This document shows, piece after piece, positions 1 to 8,192 of a stretch of 10,958 nt of DNA. The notes beneath the pieces were generated by a model. That model did no database searches. It saw only the letters and a program-made list of their open reading frames with translations, and was not told where the DNA came from. Position numbers and translations under genes: made by a program. Each line of letters opens with the position of its first letter. Positions within the stretch are counted from its first letter, which is position 1. The stretch comes from Lysobacterales bacterium (lineage in GTDB: Bacteria > Pseudomonadota > Gammaproteobacteria > Xanthomonadales > SZUA-36): positions 1 to 10,958 of the forward strand of contig JABSSV010000386.1 in assembly GCA_013213875.1 (NCBI GenBank), in the 5' to 3' direction.

Positions 1-932
<932 letters not shown>

Positions 933-945
933 GAGGAGAACAGCT

Positions 946-3900
946 GTGAAAGATCTGCTAAATCTCTATAACCGCCAGCGCCAGCCGCTGGATTTCGACG
1001 CCATCAGCATCGGCCTGGCGCCCCCGGACCTGATCCGTTCCTGGTCCTATGGTGAGGTCAAGAAGCCGGAAACGATCAACTATCGCACCTTTAAACCGGA
1101 GCGCGATGGTCTGTTCTGTGCCGCCATCTTTGGCCCGGTCAAGGATTACGAGTGCCTGTGCGGTAAATACAAGCGCATGAAGCACCGCGGTGTTGTGTGT
1201 GAGAAATGCGGCACGGAAGTGACGCTGACCAAGGTGCGTCGTGAGCGCATGGCGCACATCGAACTGGCCAGCCCGGTCGCACACATCTGGTTCCTCAAGT
1301 CCCTGCCTTCGCGCATCGGCCTGATGCTGGATATGACGCTGCGCGATATCGAGCGCATTCTCTACTTCGAGTCCTATGTGGTACTCGACGCGGGACTGAC
1401 TGATCTGGAGCGCGGTCAGCTGCTGACCGACGAGCAGTATCTGGACGCGGTGGAAACCTATGGCGACGAATTCGACGCCAAGATGGGTGCCGAGGCCATT
1501 TACGACCTGCTCAAGACCATCGATCTGCAGGACGAACTGAACACCTTGCGGGAAGACATCGGTGCCACTCGTTCGGAAACCAAGCTCAAGCGCCTGTCCA
1601 AGCGCGTGAAGCTGGTGGAGGCCTTCCTGGATTCGGGCAACCGCCCCGAGTACATGATCATGAACGTACTGCCAGTGCTGCCGCCGGACCTGCGTCCGCT
1701 GGTGCCGCTGGATGGTGGCCGTTTTGCCACCTCCGATCTGAACGACCTGTACCGTCGCGTGATCAACCGCAACAACCGCCTCAAGCGGCTGCTGGAGCTG
1801 AACGCGCCGGACATTATTGTGCGCAACGAGAAGCGCATGCTGCAGGAATCGGTTGATGCGCTGCTGGACAACGGCCGTCGCGGCCGTGCCATCACCGGCA
1901 CCAACCGCCGCCCGCTCAAGTCCCTGGCGGACATGATCAAGGGCAAGCAGGGTCGTTTCCGTCAGAACCTGCTCGGCAAACGGGTGGACTACTCCGGCCG
2001 TTCCGTGATCGTGGTCGGCCCGACCCTCATGCTGCACCAGTGTGGCCTGCCCAAGAAGATGGCGCTGGAACTGTTCAAGCCGTTCATTTTCAGCAAGCTG
2101 CAACGCCGCGGCATGGCAGCCACCATCAAGGCAGCCAAGAAGCTGGTGGAAGCCGAGAAAGCGGAAGTCTGGGATATTCTGTCGGAGGTGATTCGCGAGC
2201 ATCCGGTGCTGCTTAACCGCGCGCCCACGCTGCACCGTCTCGGCATCCAGGCCTTTGAGCCGGTGCTGATCGAAGGCAAGGCGATCCAGCTGCATCCGCT
2301 GGTCTGTACTGCTTTCAACGCCGACTTTGACGGCGATCAGATGGCCGTGCACGTGCCCCTGTCCATTGAGGCACAGCTGGAAGCGCGTGCTCTCATGATG
2401 TCGTCCAACAACATCCTGTCGCCGGCCGATGGTGAACCCATCATCGTTCCGACTCAGGACGTGGTGCTGGGCCTCTACTACATGACCCGTGAACTGGCCG
2501 GGGCCAAAGGGGAGGGCATGTACTTCTCCGACACGGCCGAGGTGCACCGTGCCTACGCCAATAAGGCGGTAGAACTGCACGCGCGCATCAAGGTGCGTAT
2601 CGACGAGGTCATCATCTCCGAGCTGGGTGAAGAGCGGCACGAGACCAATCTGGTGGAAACCACCGTGGGTCGCGCTCTGCTGGCGGAAATCCGGCCGGCT
2701 GGCATGCCGTTCCACATGATCAACCACACGCTCAAGAAGCGTGAGATTTCCGGTCTCATCAACAGCTGCTACCGTCGTCTGGGCCTGAAAAAGACCGTGG
2801 TCTTTGCGGATCGCCTGATGTACACGGGCTTCCAGTACGCCACCGACGCCGGTGTGTCCATCGGTATCGACGATCTTGTGATTCCTGCGTCCAAGGTTAA
2901 CCGCCTGGACGAGGCAGAGAACGAGGTCGAGCAGATCCAGGGTCAGTACTCCTCCGGTCTGGTGACCGCGGGTGAGCGCTACAACAAAGTGGTGGACATC
3001 TGGTCGCGCACCAATGAACTGGTGGCCAAGGACATGATGCAGGCCATCGGTAAGGACGAGGTCAAGGTCGGCAAGAAGACCGTGGAACAGGATTCCATGA
3101 ACTCCATCTTCATCATGGCCGACTCCGGCGCGCGTGGCTCTGCCGCGCAGATTCGCCAGCTGGCCGGCATGCGCGGCCTTATGGCCAAGCCCGATGGCTC
3201 CATCATTGAGACGCCGATTACCGCTAACTTCCGCGAAGGTCTGGACGTACTGCAGTACTTTATCTCCACGCACGGCGCGCGTAAGGGTCTGGCTGATACG
3301 GCTCTGAAAACCGCAAACTCCGGTTACCTGACCCGCCGTCTGGTGGATGTGGCGCAGGATCTGGTGGTTACCGAGCATGACTGTGGTACCAGCAACGGCG
3401 TCAGCATGCAGCCCATCGTTGAAGGGGGTGACGTGGTCGAGGCCCTGGGCGAACGGGTGCTCGGTCGTGTGGTGGCCGAAGACGTGCTCAAGCCGGGCTC
3501 AGACGAGGTGGTGGTGCCCCGCAACACCATGTTGGATGAGGCGCTGGTAGAGAAGCTGGAAGAAAACGGTGTCGACTACGTGATGGTGCGCTCCACCATT
3601 ACCTGTGAAACGCGCTACGGCGTGTGCGCCATGTGCTACGGCCGTGATCTGGCCCGCGGCGATCTGGTGAACCAGGGTGAGGCGGTCGGCGTGATCGCTG
3701 CCCAGTCCATTGGCGAGCCGGGCACGCAGCTGACCATGCGTACCTTCCACATCGGTGGTGCCGCTTCCCGTGCGGCTGCCGTTGACCACATTCAGGTGAA
3801 ATCGTCCGGTACGATCCGCCTGCACAACCTCAAGTCCGTGGAAAACGCTGACAAGAAACTGGTGGCCGTGTCCCGCTCCGGCGAGGTGTCGGTGATTGAC

Positions 3901-5205
3901 GAGCACGGGCGTGAGCGTGAGCGGTACAAGATCCCTTACGGTGCCGTGGTGGCCAAGCGTGATGAAGCCAAGGTTGAGGCCGGCGACATTGTGGCCAACT
4001 GGGATCCGCACACGCATCCGATCGTTACCGAGGTGGCCGGTCAGGCGAAGTTCTCCGACTTCATTGACGGGGTCACGGTAGAAGAGAAGACCGATGACAT
4101 CACCGGTCTGACCAGTCGTGAGGTGACCGATCCGAAGCAGCGCGGTAGCGCTGGCAAGGATCTGCGCCCCATGGTTGCGCTGCTGGATGGCAAGGGCAAG
4201 GAATTGACCCTGGCTGGCACGGACATTCCGGCTCAGTACATGCTGCCGCCGGGCTCCATCGTCAACATCGCTGACGGTCAGGAAGTGTCCGTGGGTGACG
4301 TTATCGCCCGTGTGCCGCAGGAATCGTCCAAGACCCGTGACATCACCGGTGGTCTGCCGCGAGTGGCGGATCTGTTCGAAGCACGTAAACCGAAGGAGCC
4401 GGCCATTCTCGCGGGCAAATCCGGCATCGTCAGCTTCGGTAAGGAAACCAAGGGCAAACAGCGCCTGGTGATCACGCCCACGGAGGAAGACGTCAAGAAC
4501 GCGGAAAGCCGGCCTATTGACGGTCGCGTCGATGACGACAAGGCCTTCGAAGAGCTGATTCCCAAGTGGCGTCAGGTCATCGTGTTCGAAGGTGAGCACG
4601 TGGAGAAGGGCGAAACCGTGGTTGAAGGTGAGCCCAACCCGCATGACATTCTGGCCCTCATGGGCGTGGAAGCGCTGGCCGATTACCTGGTGAAAGAGAT
4701 TCAGGACGTGTATCGCCTGCAGGGTGTTGGCATTAATGACAAGCACATCGAAGTCATTATTCGCCAGATGCTGCGCAAGGCCGAAGTGAAAGGCTCCGGG
4801 GATACGCGCCTGCTGCGTTCCGAGCAGCTGGATCTGGCCCGCGTGCTGGAAGAAAACGATCGCGTTGCCCGTGATGACGGTGCACCGGCGCAGTACCAGC
4901 GGGTACTGCTCGGTATCACCAAAGCCTCACTGGCTACCGAGTCGTTTATCTCCGCCGCTTCCTTCCAGGAAACCACGCGGGTACTGACCGAGGCAGCCGT
5001 GCGCGGCACCACGGATCACCTGCGCGGCCTGAAAGAAAACGTCATCGTGGGTCGTTTGATCCCGGCCGGTACCGGCATGGCCTACCACTCGTCCCGCAAG
5101 CGGGCCGTTGAGGAGGAGCCGGAAATCGATCTGGCCGCCCTGGCAGCCGCCGTCGCGGCAGAAATGCCGGACGAGGAAGAGGGTGCTGCGGAAGCCGCGG
5201 ATTGA
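946..5205 (+). CDS. rpoC: RNA polymerase beta' subunit
   Basis: Complete 1419-residue beta' subunit, close to the E. coli length of 1407. The GTG start at 946 follows a strong GAGAGGAG ribosome-binding site (931-938) and gives the canonical N-terminus MKDLL. The first zinc site is C70, C72, C85, C88. The catalytic magnesium motif NADFDGDQM places D460, D462 and D464 at the same numbers as in E. coli. The second zinc site is C813, C887, C894, C897. The bridge helix and trigger loop start follow ([16 protein letters not shown], trigger-loop histidine H935). The proteobacterial insertion SI3 occupies roughly 942-1125, and the distal trigger-loop segment begins at [14 protein letters not shown] (1127-1140). 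The C-terminal tail is acidic and alanine-rich (about 1390-1419), a variable part of the family. Nothing looks broken. The gene is expressed with rpoB and transcription probably ends at the hairpin at 5225-5251. Confidence 0.99.
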   Translation: MKDLLNLYNRQRQPLDFDAISIGLAPPDLIRSWSYGEVKKPETINYRTFKPERDGLFCAAIFGPVKDYECLCGKYKRMKHRGVVCEKCGTEVTLTKVRRERMAHIELASPVAHIWFLKSLPSRIGLMLDMTLRDIERILYFESYVVLDAGLTDLERGQLLTDEQYLDAVETYGDEFDAKMGAEAIYDLLKTIDLQDELNTLREDIGATRSETKLKRLSKRVKLVEAFLDSGNRPEYMIMNVLPVLPPDLRPLVPLDGGRFATSDLNDLYRRVINRNNRLKRLLELNAPDIIVRNEKRMLQESVDALLDNGRRGRAITGTNRRPLKSLADMIKGKQGRFRQNLLGKRVDYSGRSVIVVGPTLMLHQCGLPKKMALELFKPFIFSKLQRRGMAATIKAAKKLVEAEKAEVWDILSEVIREHPVLLNRAPTLHRLGIQAFEPVLIEGKAIQLHPLVCTAFNADFDGDQMAVHVPLSIEAQLEARALMMSSNNILSPADGEPIIVPTQDVVLGLYYMTRELAGAKGEGMYFSDTAEVHRAYANKAVELHARIKVRIDEVIISELGEERHETNLVETTVGRALLAEIRPAGMPFHMINHTLKKREISGLINSCYRRLGLKKTVVFADRLMYTGFQYATDAGVSIGIDDLVIPASKVNRLDEAENEVEQIQGQYSSGLVTAGERYNKVVDIWSRTNELVAKDMMQAIGKDEVKVGKKTVEQDSMNSIFIMADSGARGSAAQIRQLAGMRGLMAKPDGSIIETPITANFREGLDVLQYFISTHGARKGLADTALKTANSGYLTRRLVDVAQDLVVTEHDCGTSNGVSMQPIVEGGDVVEALGERVLGRVVAEDVLKPGSDEVVVPRNTMLDEALVEKLEENGVDYVMVRSTITCETRYGVCAMCYGRDLARGDLVNQGEAVGVIAAQSIGEPGTQLTMRTFHIGGAASRAAAVDHIQVKSSGTIRLHNLKSVENADKKLVAVSRSGEVSVIDEHGRERERYKIPYGAVVAKRDEAKVEAGDIVANWDPHTHPIVTEVAGQAKFSDFIDGVTVEEKTDDITGLTSREVTDPKQRGSAGKDLRPMVALLDGKGKELTLAGTDIPAQYMLPPGSIVNIADGQEVSVGDVIARVPQESSKTRDITGGLPRVADLFEARKPKEPAILAGKSGIVSFGKETKGKQRLVITPTEEDVKNAESRPIDGRVDDDKAFEELIPKWRQVIVFEGEHVEKGETVVEGEPNPHDILALMGVEALADYLVKEIQDVYRLQGVGINDKHIEVIIRQMLRKAEVKGSGDTRLLRSEQLDLARVLEENDRVARDDGAPAQYQRVLLGITKASLATESFISAASFQETTRVLTEAAVRGTTDHLRGLKENVIVGRLIPAGTGMAYHSSRKRAVEEEPEIDLAALAAAVAAEMPDEEEGAAEAAD

Positions 5206-5224
5206 TCCGACGCTGCTAACTGCG

Positions 5225-5251
5225 AAAGGCCCGCCACTGGCGGGCCTTTTT
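5225..5251 (+). terminator. Rho-independent terminator after rpoC
   Basis: A perfect 8-bp GC stem (GGCCCGCC at 5228-5235 pairing with GGCGGGCC at 5239-5246, loop ACT) is flanked by AAA/TTT that extends it to 11 bp. It runs into five T residues (5247-5251). It lies 20 bases after the rpoC stop. This is a textbook intrinsic terminator and should largely separate rpoBC transcription from the receptor gene downstream. Confidence 0.93.
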
Positions 5252-5321
5252 GCATCCGTCCCGCCAGCAGCGCTTCCGGTCGCGTGTTCCTGACCCAGTA
5301 CGACAACGCTTACGGTCTCAT

Positions 5322-5333
5322 ATTTCGTGAAAT
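5322..5333. repeat. Short inverted repeat over the receptor start codon
   Basis: ATTTC-GT-GAAAT is an inverted repeat with 5-base arms, and the GTG start of the receptor gene begins on its second half. No Shine-Dalgarno sequence is visible in the 17 bases upstream of that start, and I found no convincing sigma-70 promoter in 5252-5326. The repeat could be a protein-binding site or chance. It does not match the Fur box consensus as I know it. Apart from this I see nothing in the gap between the terminator and the receptor gene. Confidence 0.25.
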
Positions 5334-7417
5334 TCTGGTCTACATCCCTGTGGCTCACAGCGCTGGGCGCCCTGCTGGCCCTGGCCGCTTCCGGCGCCCA
5401 TGCCCAAGCGCAGCAAGACGCAGCAGTGCAAGGGCCCTTGCTGGAAGAGGTGCTGGTGACGGCCACCCGCCGCGAACTCAGTCTTGACCAGGTGGCCGCC
5501 GCCATCACGGTGGTGGATGAAGAGGCGATTGAGTCACTGGCACCACAGGTGTTCGCCGGCGCCCTGCGCGGTGAGCCCGGCGTGTTTTTCCAGCAGACCA
5601 CGCCGGGGCAGGGCATTCCCATCGTGCGCGGACTGAAGGGCTCCCAGGTGCTGCATCTGGTTGACGGCATACGCATCAACAACGCGTTCTTCCGCGATGC
5701 GCCCAATCAATATTTGGGTTTGGTGGATTCCTTTACCGTGGATCGTATCGAACTGATACGCGGTGCTGCCGGCAGCCTTTATGGCGCAGATGCCATGGGT
5801 GGCGTGGTGCAGCTGGTTACCAAGGAGGCACGTTTTGACGACCGCGAGCCACAGGCGCGGGGCCGCCTCTACGGCAGCTTTGACAGTGCCGATGATGGCT
5901 GGGTGGCTCGCGCCGAGGCCGCCTATGGTTCCACAGAGGGTTCTTTAGCCGGTGGCATTAGCTGGCAAGATCGGGGGGACCGCCGTATCGGTGGTGGTGC
6001 CACGGTGGTGCCTACCGCTTTCGAAAGCCGCGCCGGCGACCTGCGCTTATTGTGGACGGCCAGCGACGCTTACGAGCTGATGTTCAGCGTGCAGTCGCTG
6101 GAGCAACCGTCGACACCGCGTATCGACGAGCTGGTGCCCGGTTTTGGAGAAACGGAGCCGTCCTCGGAACAGTACCGGTTCGAACCGAACCGGCGCGATC
6201 TGTTGCATGGCCGCTGGCGCTGGTTTGGTGCGGGCGGTTCCCTGCAGCAGCTAACGGTGCAGCTGGCCCGGCAACGCATCGTTGACGATCGCCTCACCCA
6301 GTCATTCGGTTCGCCGACGATCCGGACCGAGCAAAACGAAAGTGTTCTGGATGGTCTGACAGTGCAGGCCGATCATGTGTTTTCTGAAGCCCTGGCCTTA
6401 ACCTGGGGCGCGGAAGTCTACCGCGACAAGGTACGTAGTGTCCGCCAGATCCGGCTCACCGATGAAGACACGAGCCGCAGCGTGCGGGGGCGTTTTCCCG
6501 ATGGCTCGAGCCTCGATAGCGATAGCGCCTATGTGCAAATGGCCTGGACCGGTGCCCAGCGCCTGAGTGCAGATGCGGGCCTGCGCTACGCCCGCTTTCA
6601 GGTGCGCCTGCCGGAAACGCCGGATTCGCCCGCGGTTGACCTGCGGCCTGACGACTTTACCGGTGATCTGCGCCTGCGCTATGAGCTAAACGCCAAGGCA
6701 GCACTGCTGAGCAATATCGGCCGTGGTTTCCGGCCGCCCAACGTTTTTGATCTGGGGACGCTGGGTTCCCGGCCGGGTAACCGCTTTAATATCCCCAACC
6801 CGAACCTCGGTCCTGAGACGGTGTGGAGCTACGACCTGGGTCTGCGCTTAGGCGGCGATAGCTGGCAACTGGACACCTTTGTGTTTTTCCTCGACTACCG
6901 GGACAAAATCACCTCCGTGTTAACCGGCAATCAAACGGCAGATGGGCGCGATATTGTCAGGGCGGAGAACCGCAATCGGGTGCAGCTGTCGGGCCTGGAG
7001 CTGAATCTGGACGTGGAGCTGGATGCGCAGTCCCGCCTATTTGCCAGTCTGAATTACATCTACGGCGAGGAAGATGACGGTGCGGGCATGCAGGAGCCGG
7101 CCGACCGCGTGCCGCCGCTCAATGGGCGGCTGGGCTTTGAATGGACCTCACTGGCGGGTCTGAGCCTGCGTCCCTACCTGCTGTTCGCTGGTCCTCAGGA
7201 CCGGCTCAGCGATCGCGATGAGCGTGATCCCCGCATTGACCCGACCGGTACCGATGGCTGGCTGACCGCCAATGTTCAGATGTCCTACGCTTTGCGACCG
7301 GAACTGACGCTTGGCCTGCGCCTGGAGAACCTGTTCGATAAGCGTTACCGCGAGCATGGCTCCGGCGTGGACGCGGCGGGTTTCAATGCGGGTCTGTGGC
7401 TTGACTACCGCTTCTGA
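5327..7417 (+). CDS. TonB-dependent outer-membrane receptor, ligand unknown
   Basis: A 696-residue outer-membrane active-transport receptor of the usual length for the family. Such proteins bind a scarce ligand (iron-siderophore, haem, cobalamin or another large nutrient) and import it using energy passed on by TonB-ExbB-ExbD. GTG at 5327 is the only start in frame after the stop at 5291 that gives an N-terminal signal peptide: residues 1-26, hydrophobic core LTALGALLALAA, probable cleavage after AHA. A TonB-box-like EEVLVTATR follows at 40-48. The plug domain spans about 50-166, with VDGIRINN at 112-119 and RGAAGSLYGADAMGG at 145-159. The rest is the beta-barrel, with FRPPN at 468-472, NPNLGPE at 491-497, NLFDKRYREHGSG at 668-680 and a terminal phenylalanine, the usual barrel-assembly signal. 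The FRxP...NPNL pair resembles haem/haemoglobin-type receptors, but no histidine lies between the two motifs, so I do not assign a ligand. No transport or regulatory partner gene is adjacent. No Shine-Dalgarno is visible. Confidence 0.95.
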   Translation: MKFWSTSLWLTALGALLALAASGAHAQAQQDAAVQGPLLEEVLVTATRRELSLDQVAAAITVVDEEAIESLAPQVFAGALRGEPGVFFQQTTPGQGIPIVRGLKGSQVLHLVDGIRINNAFFRDAPNQYLGLVDSFTVDRIELIRGAAGSLYGADAMGGVVQLVTKEARFDDREPQARGRLYGSFDSADDGWVARAEAAYGSTEGSLAGGISWQDRGDRRIGGGATVVPTAFESRAGDLRLLWTASDAYELMFSVQSLEQPSTPRIDELVPGFGETEPSSEQYRFEPNRRDLLHGRWRWFGAGGSLQQLTVQLARQRIVDDRLTQSFGSPTIRTEQNESVLDGLTVQADHVFSEALALTWGAEVYRDKVRSVRQIRLTDEDTSRSVRGRFPDGSSLDSDSAYVQMAWTGAQRLSADAGLRYARFQVRLPETPDSPAVDLRPDDFTGDLRLRYELNAKAALLSNIGRGFRPPNVFDLGTLGSRPGNRFNIPNPNLGPETVWSYDLGLRLGGDSWQLDTFVFFLDYRDKITSVLTGNQTADGRDIVRAENRNRVQLSGLELNLDVELDAQSRLFASLNYIYGEEDDGAGMQEPADRVPPLNGRLGFEWTSLAGLSLRPYLLFAGPQDRLSDRDERDPRIDPTGTDGWLTANVQMSYALRPELTLGLRLENLFDKRYREHGSGVDAAGFNAGLWLDYRF

Positions 7418-7527
7418 CACCGCCTTCTTGCAGGCTGGCGGCCCTGCCGCGGCGCAGATTGGGGCCCTGTTCCCTGCTGCCAATCCGTCGGCCGGGGCAG
7501 GCGTGTAAATTTCTTTGCCTATCGGGC
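7418..7527. other. Non-coding spacer after the receptor gene, one weak hairpin
   Basis: I see no gene here. The only structure is a hairpin with a 6-bp stem (GATTGG at 7457-7462 with CCAATC at 7480-7485) around a 17-base loop. It has no T-run after it and so is not a convincing intrinsic terminator. Receptor-gene transcripts may therefore run into the rpsL leader unless Rho or the hairpins at 7718-7788 stop them. Confidence 0.4.
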
Positions 7528-7556
7528 TTGCCGCATGCGAAAACTCATGTCATAAT
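7528..7556 (+). promoter_or_regulatory. Sigma-70 promoter with extended -10, driving the str operon
   Basis: TTGCCG (7528-7533, 4 of 6 matches to TTGACA) and CATAAT (7551-7556, 5 of 6 matches to TATAAT) are separated by exactly 17 bases. TG at 7548-7549 makes an extended -10 (TGTCATAAT). The bases just after the -10 are CGCGCA, a GC-rich discriminator of the kind found at ribosomal promoters repressed by ppGpp/DksA, so stringent control is a reasonable inference. The start of transcription would be about 7562-7563. This is the best promoter I can find in the window. Confidence 0.72.
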
Positions 7557-7638
7557 CGCGCAGCTAACGTAATCGATCTTCCCAGAAAGGGAAGCCGAGC
7601 GGTAGGGGCACGCCCCAAAAGACCGTTTCGGAGAGCCG

Positions 7639-7668
7639 ATGTCGCCGGCGCGTGGGCCGGACTCATAG
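7639..7668 (+). CDS. Possible 9-residue leader peptide upstream of rpsL
   Basis: ATG at 7639 opens a nine-codon frame, MSPARGPDS, ending in TAG at 7666-7668. A good Shine-Dalgarno, GGAG at 7630-7633, sits five bases before the ATG. The frame overlaps the CCGGC/GCCGG hairpin (7645-7660), and its stop codon lies at the foot of the long stem at 7667-7708. A ribosome at the stop codon would therefore open that stem. No amino acid is enriched, unlike classic biosynthetic attenuators. I recognise no homologue. A frame this short with a fair ribosome-binding site can also arise by chance. Confidence 0.33.
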   Translation: MSPARGPDS

Positions 7669-7708
7669 GCGCTCAATCCTTGTTCATACGAACCGGGGTT
7701 GGGCGTTT
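7667..7708 (+). promoter_or_regulatory. Long stem-loop in the rpsL leader
   Basis: CGCTCAATCC (7670-7679) pairs with GGGTTGGGCG (7696-7705) over ten positions, two of them G-U wobbles. After one wobble (7680-7695) and one mismatch, an inner GTTC/GAAC stem (7682-7685 with 7690-7693) closes an ATAC loop. A few A-U and G-U pairs extend the base outward to 7667 and 7708. It is the longest paired element in the leader and directly precedes the terminator-like hairpins. Part of its 3' arm, GGGCG (7701-7705), could instead pair with CGCCC (7735-7739) of the next hairpin, which would let it act as a weak antiterminator. Confidence 0.5.
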
Positions 7709-7717
7709 GACATTGCA

Positions 7718-7743
7718 AGAGGGGCGGAAATTTCCGCCCTTTT
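7718..7743 (+). terminator. Terminator-like hairpin inside the rpsL leader
   Basis: GGGCGGAAATTTCCGCCC (7722-7739) is a perfect 18-base palindrome that folds into a GC-rich stem with an AT-rich loop. It is followed by TTTT (7740-7743), and the preceding AAGAG can add A-U and G-U pairs to its foot. It looks like an intrinsic terminator with a short T-run, 60 bases before the rpsL start codon and downstream of the apparent promoter. It could end receptor-gene transcripts, act as an attenuator for rpsL, or both. Confidence 0.6.
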
Positions 7744-7788
7744 GACAGTCTGGCCCAATAAGGCGGGCAGGCTGTCATTTTACTTTTT
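7743..7788 (+). terminator. Second terminator-like hairpin directly before rpsL
   Basis: TGACAG (7743-7748) pairs with CTGTCA (7772-7777), and an inner GCCC/GGGC (7753-7756 with 7765-7768) closes an eight-base loop with a small internal mismatch. The hairpin is followed by TTTTACTTTTT (7778-7788), nine T in eleven bases. The T-rich stretch ends three bases before the rpsL Shine-Dalgarno. The stem is weaker than the previous one but the T-run is much better. It shares base 7743 with the preceding element, so the two form a tandem pair. Confidence 0.42.
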
Positions 7789-7803
7789 ACAGGTAGAGAA
7801 CAT

Positions 7804-8178
7804 ATGTCGACAGTCAATCAACTGGTTCGCAAGCCGCGCAAGCCGAAGCTCTACAAGAGCAACGTGCCGGCGTTGGAAGGTTGCCCGCAGAAACGCGGCG
7901 TGTGCACGCGTGTTTACACCACCACGCCGAAGAAGCCGAACTCGGCGCTTCGCAAGGTGGCTCGTGTACGCCTGACCAATGGCTTCGAAGTGACGTCATA
8001 CATCGGTGGCGAGGGCCACAACCTGCAGGAGCACAGCGTGGTACTGATCCGCGGCGGACGTGTTAAAGACCTGCCGGGTGTGCGCTATCACACGGTGCGC
8101 GGCAGCCTCGATACGGCGGGCGTGTCTGATCGTCGCCAGGGCCGCTCCAAGTACGGCGCCAAGAAGCCCAAGAGCTAA
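7804..8178 (+). CDS. rpsL: 30S ribosomal protein S12
   Basis: Complete 124-residue S12, the same length as in E. coli. S12 sits at the decoding centre of the small subunit and influences translational accuracy. ATG at 7804 follows AGGTAGAG (7791-7798) and gives the standard N-terminus [12 protein letters not shown]. The family core [13 protein letters not shown] and the loop [17 protein letters not shown] are intact. K43 and K88, the positions where streptomycin resistance changes usually occur, are both lysine, so a streptomycin-sensitive form is expected. D89, the aspartate methylthiolated by RimO in E. coli, is present. It is the first gene of the str operon, behind a long structured leader, and rpsG follows 14 bases after its stop. 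Confidence 0.99.
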   Translation: MSTVNQLVRKPRKPKLYKSNVPALEGCPQKRGVCTRVYTTTPKKPNSALRKVARVRLTNGFEVTSYIGGEGHNLQEHSVVLIRGGRVKDLPGVRYHTVRGSLDTAGVSDRRQGRSKYGAKKPKS

Positions 8179-8192
8179 CGGAATCCAGAACG

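Larger units (their letters stand above)
7562..7803 (+). promoter_or_regulatory. Long structured 5' leader of the rpsL operon
   Basis: If transcription starts near 7562, the rpsL mRNA has a leader of about 240 bases, long for this gene. Reading pairings by eye, it folds into a chain of hairpins. CTTCCC/GGGAAG pairs at 7578-7583 and 7589-7594. An arm based on CCGAG/TTCGG with inner CGGT/ACCG and GGGG/CCCC spans 7595-7631. CCGGC/GCCGG spans 7645-7660. A long stem lies at 7667-7708. Two terminator-like hairpins lie at 7718-7743 and 7743-7788. I do not recognise a known riboswitch or ribosomal-protein leader family. The likely roles are attenuation, binding by a ribosomal protein such as S7 or S12, or release of a separate small RNA of about 180-225 bases. 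The rpsL ribosome-binding site (AGGTAGAG, 7791-7798) lies just outside the last hairpin. Confidence 0.55.

Noticed and set aside
958..3378. 806-codon open frame on the minus strand opposite rpoC
   Set aside because: It mirrors rpoC, which is certain. Long antisense frames arise from GC-rich codon bias. It shows no recognisable domain and is rich in H, Q, V and G as expected of a shadow.
3499..4746. 415-codon open frame on the minus strand opposite rpoC
   Set aside because: Same explanation: an antisense shadow with no family motif, no ribosome-binding site argument and full overlap with a certain gene.
5228..5246. GCCACTG in the hairpin before the TonB-dependent receptor, reminiscent of a cobalamin riboswitch box
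   Set aside because: The bases are part of a perfect terminator stem-loop. The whole gap is only 121 bases, too short for a cobalamin riboswitch, and the other conserved boxes are absent.
7595..7708. Possible tRNA or known small RNA (6S, SRP) in the leader
   Set aside because: No T-arm consensus, CCA end or cloverleaf pairing could be built, and the sequence does not show the conserved features of 6S or SRP RNA that I know.
7515..7745. 76-codon plus-strand frame in the rpsL upstream gap, and a 90-codon minus-strand frame at 7545-7817
   Set aside because: The plus frame begins upstream of the likely promoter start, ends in the terminator hairpin and has no ribosome-binding site or known domain. 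The minus frame starts inside rpsL and also lacks support. Structured RNA explains the region better.
7707..7747. Two perfect TTGACA hexamers (7707-7712 and 7742-7747) as -35 elements for rpsL
   Set aside because: Neither has an acceptable -10 at 16-18 bases. The second is part of the stem of the 7743-7788 hairpin. The promoter at 7528-7556 is far better.
7930..8070. Streptomycin-resistance changes in rpsL
   Set aside because: Positions 43 and 88 are both lysine, the wild-type state.
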